From assembly GCA_934756675.1 (NCBI GenBank), contig CAKVLG010000005.1, positions 1 to 64,000 of the forward strand: a DNA stretch of 64,000 bases, in the 5' to 3' direction. Source of the stretch: an uncultured Clostridia bacterium (GTDB lineage Bacteria; Bacillota; Clostridia; Christensenellales; UBA1242). A program made the position numbers and the translations under genes. This document shows, one piece after another, positions 15,001-24,000 of this stretch (within the stretch, counting starts at the first letter, position 1; each line of letters begins with the position of its first letter). Under the pieces are notes generated by a model. It was not told the origin of the DNA, ran no database searches, and saw nothing but the letters and a program-made list of their open reading frames with translations.

Positions 15001-18000
15001 TGGTGGTTGGACACTTAAAGCTTACGAGCCAGATGCAACAGTTACAGAAAGTGACAAAGTTACAACTACAACTCAAGTTAAGAATGAAAACCATACACTT
15101 TATGCTTATTGGACAGCTAATACTTATAAAGTAACATTCGATGCTGACGGCGGTGCACCAACACCTGCTGCAAGGAATGTAAAATTCGGTAAACAGTATG
15201 GCGCAATTGATACTCCAAAGAAAGCTGGTTGGAAGTTCGATGGTTGGTATATCGATGGTACAGATACACATGTAACTGGTAACTCTCAAGTTACGACAGC
15301 TGGCGACCACAAACTCAAAGCTCGTTGGTCACAAAGAACAGACATCAAGGTAACACTTGAAGTTAACGCTACAGCTGCTACTGGTGAAACTGTAACTCTT
15401 GACCCAACAACAATCACAGTTACATACCTTGGCAAATACACATCATTACCAACACCTATTTGGACTGGTCATGTATTCCTTGGTTGGTATGCTGAACGTT
15501 ATGATGTAGATGGTGTTCCTGCAAGTGCAGTTGCTTACACTAACGACTCACAAGTAACAAATACAGACGATCACACATTGTTTGCTGGTTGGAAACGTGC
15601 AACTTACACAGTTTCACTTGCAGCAAACGGTGGTACATTATCTGCAACAACAATTACAGTTACTTATGGCGATGCTTATAGCGTTGAACTTGATAAAGTT
15701 TCTAGAACACGTAATGGTTATACATTTGCTGGTTGGGTAACTTCAAACGATGTCGCATTTGATACTGCAACAGTAGTTTCAACAACATCAACAAGAGCTC
15801 TTAAAGCTACTTGGACATCTAAAGTTTACACAATTACACTCAACCCTAATGGCGGCAGTGTAACTCCAACAGAGTTAACAATCACATACACAGATAGCAC
15901 AGACGGTTACAATACATACGCTAACCTCTATAACGCAGGCAATAAGGTAGCTATTGAATCTATCGGAGCTACACTTAAAGGTCACACATTCCTTGGTTGG
16001 TATACAACAGCTGACGTCAAAGTTGTTAACACAACAACATTTGAAAAGGCTGAAAATGTAACACTCAAAGCTAAATGGCAAGCCAACTCTTACGACTTAA
16101 TATTCAACGGTAACGGTGGTACACCAACACCTGCATCGAAGAAAGTTACATTTGGTACAGCTTATGGCATACTTGCTACAGCAACAAGAGCTGGTTATGA
16201 CTTCGATGGTTGGTTCACAGCAGCAACTGGTGGCGATAGAGTAACTGTTGATACAACAATGACAGAACTTGGCGCAACAGTTTACGCTCACTGGACAGCT
16301 AAGACTTACAAAATCACACTTGACCCTAATGGTGGCAGTGTAACTCCAACATCTATCACAATCGTTTATAGCGATACTTATGGTAATGGAGCTTACAAGA
16401 CATATGGCGACGCTTCAATAGCTCTTGATTCAATCAAAGCTACAAAGCTAGGTCATGTATTCGCTGGTTGGTACACAGCTGCAACAAACGGCACAAAAGT
16501 TACAAACGCAACTGTATTTGAAACAGCTGAAAACGTAACACTTTATGCTCAATATACAGCTAAAGAATGGACACTTACATTCGACGGCAATGGTGGTACA
16601 CCAACACCTGCATCGAAACAAGTTACATTCGGCACAGCTTATGGTGAACTTGCTGAAGCAACTAGAACAGGTTACTCACTCGCTGGTTGGTTCACAGCAA
16701 AAGAAGGTGGCACAAAAGTTGAAACTACAACAAAGATGACAACAGAAGGCGCTGTAGTTTACGCTCACTGGACAGCTAAGACTTACACAATCACACTTAA
16801 CCCTAACGGTGACGGTGCTACTGTAACTCCAACAACAGTAACAATCGTTTATAGCGATACTTACGGTGGTGGAGCTTACAAGACATATGGCGATGCATCA
16901 ACAGCAATTGAATCAATCGTTCCAACATGGGCTGGTCGGACATTCCAAGGTTGGTACACAGCTACATCTGGTGGTTCAAAGGTTGAAAACACAACAGCAT
17001 TCACAAAAGCTGAAAATGTAACAATCCACGCTCACTGGACAGCTAAGACATACAAAGTAACATTTAACTCTAATGGTGGTGATTCGACACCAGAAAAAAT
17101 TACAGTTACATTTGCTTCTAAGTATGGTACACTTCCAACAGTAACAAAGACTGGTTATACATTCCAGTATTGGACACTCACAAAAGACAATGCATCAACA
17201 AAGATTGACGCTGATACAATTGTAACAACAGCTAAAGACCATACAGTTTATGCTTACTACACAATTAATAAGTATAAATTAACGGTTGAAACAACTATTG
17301 GTACATTAGTTGCTAAAGATGGCTGGACATTGGCTGAGAATAAGAAATCATCATTCAACGCTAATGTTGCATACAACACCGCTTACTTAACATTACTTCC
17401 AAATGCGGCTGAAATAACTGGCTATACATTTGCAGGTTACTATACTGTTAATTACGGTGCATATGAAACACCAAACGAAAGTTACAAAATTTTGAGCACA
17501 ACAAAGATGGGTGCTGAAGACAAGAAAGTTTACGCTGTTTATACAGCTAACCAATATGACTTGGTATTTGACATTAATTACACTGGTGGTACAAACCCAG
17601 ACACAATTAAAGTTCCATACCTAAAAGAATATGGTGAACTTCCACAACCTACAAGAACAGGATATGACTTTGCTGGTTGGTTCACAGCTAAAGAAGATGG
17701 TACACAAGTTAACGTTACTACAAAGATGACTACACTTGGTGCTAAAGTTTACGCTCACTGGACTATCCACAAGAAAGCAATTAATATTTACACATACGAA
17801 ATTGCTGCAGGCGTTGATACAATTAGTAGTTCTAATACAACTCTAAAGAGTAACATTGCAACAATCGCAGGCTTCACACTTAGTGGATCAGCTGCTGGTA
17901 AATATTCGTTAACCCTAGAATTTGGTTCAAGTAAAGCTATCACAATCAAAGCTAACGCTGGCTATTACGTTCGCGGCGTATATACAAGCAGTAGTTTTGC

Positions 18001-21000
18001 AACACTTGATAGTAGATTTACAACAACAAATGCACAAAGTACTGGTTCTGTTACAATGGGCGATGCAGACGTAAACATCTATGTCGTTCTTGAACAATCA
18101 AGCACACTTATCACGCTTGTTGGTGGAACAAATGCTGACGCAGCTTCTAGCTGGGCAACCGGTTGGACAGCAAATGGCACAAGTGCATCTAAGAGATTTG
18201 TATATAATGCTCAACAAAATGTACTCGCAAGCTCACTTCCAAAAGCAACAGCTACTGGATATCAATTCATCGGTTGGTCAACAAAATCTGGTGAATATGT
18301 AGCAGCAAGTGACATTGCAGTTGCAAGCACTGGCAGATCAAGCACTACACTTTATGCTATATTCGAAAAACTTAATACTATAACCTTTAATGCTACAGCT
18401 CTTAGCGGTTATAATCAAAGAGCTAACATCAACACATTCGCTACACTTGATGGAGTTGTCTTCACAATCACTGGCGGAACAGTTGATGGAAACACAGTTA
18501 CAGCAATTGCTGGCACAAAGATCACAGTGGTTGCCGTACGCGAAGGCTATGAATTTATCGGATTAGTAAATGGCACAACAGCTATTTCTACAGACGGTAC
18601 ATTCACAATGGGTACTTCAAATGCGACATACACCGCAAGATTCCTTGCTAAACAATTTGTTGTTAACGTAGAAAGCTACTTGCTTGAAGATGGTACATAC
18701 TCATTGTCAGGCGCAGTAGGAAACTCAATCGTTAAATCGGTAAACGGTTCAGATGAAATTGTTCTCAAACATAACGGTGCAAACCCATTTGAATATATCG
18801 TTTATGCAGACGAAACAATCGTAATTGAACAAGCCTTTAACAAGGGCTACTCGTTCGTAGGTTTCTATAACAACTTAATCAAGAACTTAACAACCAAACC
18901 TGGTGACAGAATTGATACAGACGGCAAGTATGAAACTACTGTTACATACGAAAATATGAGCAGTACAAACCTTGCTGGTAAACCTATCAACTTCTCGGTA
19001 GTTTACGAAAAAGTTTCTTATAAATTCATTTTCAAAGACACCGTTCCAGAAAGAGAAACTGTAACAATTACAGTTCCAACAAGCATAACAAATGCTAAAG
19101 TTGGCAACACATACACAATTGGTACAGTGACAATAAATGGTACACTCAATTACTACACATTCAGAGGTTGGAAACTTGGTGAAACTGTTATCACAGACGG
19201 CGGTACGTTCAAATTCTTGTCAACATACACAGACTATGCTGACGAGGCTGGTAACATTTACCTAGAGCCAGTTTGGCTTGGTGATGCTATCCAAGTTGAA
19301 GCTTATAGCAGCAAATCTGCTACAAGCCCAAGCAAGACATGGACATTCGCTCACAATAGCGACTTCAAGAATGCTCTTGCATTAATTGATTCTACTTACG
19401 CTTACTACAAAGTATATTTGACTGGTGAAGATGTAAGTAACACTGTATTTGAATTAACCGAAAAATTCGAACCTACAGCCAGTGTTGAATTCATAAGCAA
19501 CGCAGGCTTGACAGGTGGCAATGATAAGGTAACAATTCAAAGAGCAAGCACTTATAACGGTGTAATGATCAACTTAACAAGTGCGTCATCTGAAATTATC
19601 ATTGGCGCAGGCGTAGTTTTAAGCGGTGCATTCGATGGCACGCTTGCATCAAGCTCTTATATCATTCGTCAAGGTGCAGCTAACTCAACAATCGAAGTAA
19701 GAGAAAATGCCGTACTTTCTGGCAACGGTCAGTACGCAATCTACTCGGCTGGCGGAGCTACTTACCACTTAGACGGTATATTTACAGAAAACGTTGGCGT
19801 TCTTAACGTTAACGCAGCTGCTAAAGACGGAAGCTACTTGTCTGGTACAATTACAGGCAACAAAGATCCTAACTATAACAGCTCAAGCAATAATCCATTA
19901 ATCTATGGTTATATTCCAGAGATTAAAAATGCTACAATCACAGACAACAAAGCTAGCAAGATTATCACATCAAATGGTACGGTAAGAATTACTAACTCTG
20001 TTATCAGTAATAACATTGCTAGAATTTATGTAATAGACCCAGCAACGCTTTACATCACAGATTCAACAGTTACAAACAACACTGCTAGTTATTCAATCTA
20101 TACATTAGAATTGCGCATAAGTGGCGATGTTATTGTAACAGATAAAGTTTATACTAGATTAGTTAGTGTATCAACACCTTCAAGTAAGGCATACATTGAT
20201 GAACTCACAATTGCAAATGGCTCTACTGATGCAATCAAGTTACCAACACTTGGTACATTAATTTCGCAAAGCCATGTTAACGTAATCGACACAACAATCG
20301 GTACCGTTACAGGTACAACAAAAGAAGATGTAATTCTCGGCGACGGAGTTGTTGCTACAAACGTAAGTGGTGCAACAATCACTGGTACAGCTAAAGTTTA
20401 TAACATTACAGGCGACGTAACATTCGACAGCATGTATGTAGCTAAAGATGCTCCTTATATGACAGTAACCATCACATCAGGAGAAACAGATAGCAAGACT
20501 ACTGGTTTACCAGTATTCGCATACGGCAACACAGATATCGGCAACGCGTTGAGCTTGAAGTTCACAGTTGAAGATACTAATGGAAACAGCGGATATTATG
20601 TAGCAAATGTTCGTACACATGCATATGTTGTTAACGGTACATTCGCAGAAGTTATTGATAGTGATATGACAGCAGCTATCAACCAAATCACAGCTCAAAA
20701 TGCTTACACTTGGACAGACGGCAATCTCACATGGACAAGCATTGGTACAGACCCAACTGGAACCTTTGTAGACATGAGTGCTGGCGTTGATTGGTCTAAG
20801 ATAACAACATCTGGCAGCTTAGTAACACTTGCTATAAATGGTGCAACAGAAACAACTGTTCCATCGATAACTGGTACAAATGTTGGAACACTTCACATTG
20901 TAGCTGGCAACAGCACATGGGAGAACTCAGCAACTATAACGGGTGAAGGTGCATCAACAGCTTCGTTCGTAGGCTTCAGTGGTACACCTATTAGTTCATC

Positions 21001-24000
21001 TGCTGCTAAAAATGTTGGATATAATGTGGTTGATGTAAATCAATTTACAATAGATACTTATCAAGACGATAGTGAAAAAATTCAACATATCTATGGTAGT
21101 TCGTTATTCTATTCTGGATATGGCGAACACGATAATCCATTGTTCAACCTAAATGTTCAACATGGTACAACATATGCTGAACAAAATGTTATCTATTATG
21201 GTGGTAAATATCTAACTAACTTAACTGAACCTAGGTTGGATTTAAGAAATGATACAGTTCTTATTTCTGAAGGCGATGAAATAATACCTTTATATGAATT
21301 AAAGATTCAAGGTTCTGCTACAATTTCTAATACTATTGAATGGCTTGGAGATTCTATTGAAATCACTGGCAAGTGGTACGGTTCAATCGACAAGGTTGTT
21401 TATAGCGAAACACTTGAAAACAACACTGTAATATTTAGATATAGTGCAAATGCAACGTTTACTCAAGATCAAGTAAACACAACAATCGAATATAATGGCA
21501 AACAAGTTGCCCTTATAAAACTTCCAGATGCGGTTGACGGATATTACGTATTCGTTCCATACACTGGAGAAGGTGTAGCTCAAGTTGGTGCTAACATCTA
21601 TAACAATGTAAGCGCAGAAGCTGTTGCTGATGCAAGGTCAACAGGCAATGCAATCTACATGCTTCGCGATACAACATTCGCAGACGACTTCACAGTAAGC
21701 GACTTATCTGGTGTTACAATCAATGGTAACTACACAACAATTACATTCAATGGCGATAACAAGATTACTGCAAGCACACTTGCAAACGGCACAGCTAAGA
21801 TTAAAAATGTTAAACTTGCTGGCGACAATTTAACAATTGACGGTGAGGGTGTTCCATATCATTTCACAAATGTAACATTCACACTCAATAAGATTGTTGC
21901 TGACAGTGAATTATTCCTTGAAGGTACAACTAATATCACAAATACAGAAATAACAAACGGTGCTATTATTACAGGTATAACAAACTATATTAATAGTACT
22001 CGAGCATTTACAACAGCTGTAAATGTAATCGGAACCTTGAACGTTTACGACAACACTGTTGATGGATATGTACTCAAAGCTACTAAGATATCTGGTAGTG
22101 GTACAATCAATGTTTATAACAATGGTGCTAGTGGTGTATATCTAACTGGCGATATTTCTACTGTAACTCTTAACATCTATAACAACACTGGTAACGGCTT
22201 AGAAATTGCGGGTAACGTAACCAAACTCGGCAAAGTAACTGTTACTGGTAACTATAGTCATGGTGGCGGAGATTACAGCGGCGTTATCATTGGTGCAATC
22301 ACATCAGATACATTGAGTCTAGCTGGTTTGACAGTTTCTGACTTCTATACAGGTATCCACTTCACAGCAGGTGGCAATAAGAATGCACATGTTACATTCG
22401 AAAATGCTACTCTTGCAAACAATGGTAAAAATGGTATTTACATTGCTAAAGGTGACGCTGCTAACAGAGTATTAACTCTTGCTGGCGGAACAATCACTAA
22501 TGTTTATAACGGCATTGAAACATGGGGTGCTTACAGATTAATCATCAATGGTGCAAGCATTACAAATTGCTCAGAATGTGGTGTAAACATTCGTGGCGGT
22601 GAAGTAGTGATGAATAGTGGTTTAATCTCTGGTTGCAAGACTGGCGTTTGTATCGGCAAAAATGCATCGTTTACATTAAACGGTGGTTTAATCACTGGTT
22701 CTAGTGAAAACGGTGTATATGTAGCAACTGGCGGTAGCTTCGACATGAACGGTGGCGAAATTATCGAAAGTAAACTCACAAGCACGCACAAGGCAGCTGT
22801 AGAACTTTATGGTTCTGCAGCCCTTGCCGGCGGTGTTGTCAATGGTAATGGAAATAGTACGGTGACTGGTGTTTACGCAAACACCAGTGCCGACTTAACC
22901 ATTGGCAATGGCTTTACAATAAGAGATTGCAGTAGAGGTTTGCATTTAAACAAAGCATTTACTATTGATGGTGGTAACTTTATTGGAATTAGTGGTGAAG
23001 CTGTTTATACGCAATATGATTTAACAGTTTCTGGTGGTTATTTTGATAATTGTCAATGTTATGTAATTAATATTCAAAATAGCAATTTAACATTCACAGG
23101 ATCTGCCAAAATCGTAAACTTTGGTAAAGCTATTTATATTACTGAAGCAAGAGATTCAGCCACAATCACAATAAGTGGTGGTATAATTGATAACGGTTTT
23201 AATGGGGTAACTTCTGATGAAGAGAAGATTATATTCACAGATGGTGTTATCAGTAACTGTTCTGGTTTTGCAATCGAAACTTCAAAAAGCCTAGTTATGA
23301 CTGGTGGTACACTTAAAAACAACGCTACAGCAATTAGTACAAATAACAATAACGCAACAATTGAAGTTAGTGGTGGCATAATCACAAACGATACTATTAA
23401 AAATACAGGTATTGCAGCTAGTGGTACAGAAACAGTAACCATTTCTGGCGACGCTGAAATATCTAATTGTGAAACTGGTATCCACAATGGATTAGTTACA
23501 ATGACAGGTGGCACAATTAATAATTGTACAAATGGTATTATTGGTTCCCCTACAATATCTGGTGGTACAATCAAAAATTGCACAACAGGTGCTCTTGATG
23601 CGACTCTTTCTGGTGGCACAATCGAAAATTGTGAAACTGGTCTTTCAGGTTTAATTGAAATAAAAAGTGGTACAATCAAAAATTGTACAACAGGTGCCCA
23701 TGGTCAAGTAACAATGACTGGTGGTACACTTGAAAACAATGCTACAGGAATTACTACTCCTGAAGAAAGTAACTCAACTATCAAAGTTAGTGGTGGTACA
23801 ATCACAAACGATACTGTTAAAAATATTGGTATTGATTCAACAAGTACAGGAATGGTAACCATTTCTGGAACTGCAACAATTTCTAATTGTGCAACAGGTA
23901 TTAGTGGTACTTCACCAGTCACAATCAACGGTGGCATGTTAAAAAACAACACTACCGCTATAAGTGGTGGTACTGTATTAAAAAGTAAAACAGTCGAGAT

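Larger units (their letters stand above)
2..17765 (+). repeat. Array of about 72 InlB-type B repeats
   Basis: I counted G-aromatic-x-F-x-G-W signatures in order and found about 72 between the window start and base 17765, one per roughly 245 bases. At DNA level each module carries the hexamer ggttgg for Gly-Trp, and most end in tatgctcattgg or a close variant. Spacing varies because module length varies between about 65 and 100 residues. Modules without a clear Gly-Trp occur near 3660-3950. Confidence 0.85.

Noticed and set aside
1031..17000. Many cysteine-rich minus-strand frames across the B-repeat array
   Set aside because: They are shadows of the ACA and GCA codon-rich repeats. They have no ribosome binding sites or promoters and all share the same artefact motif.
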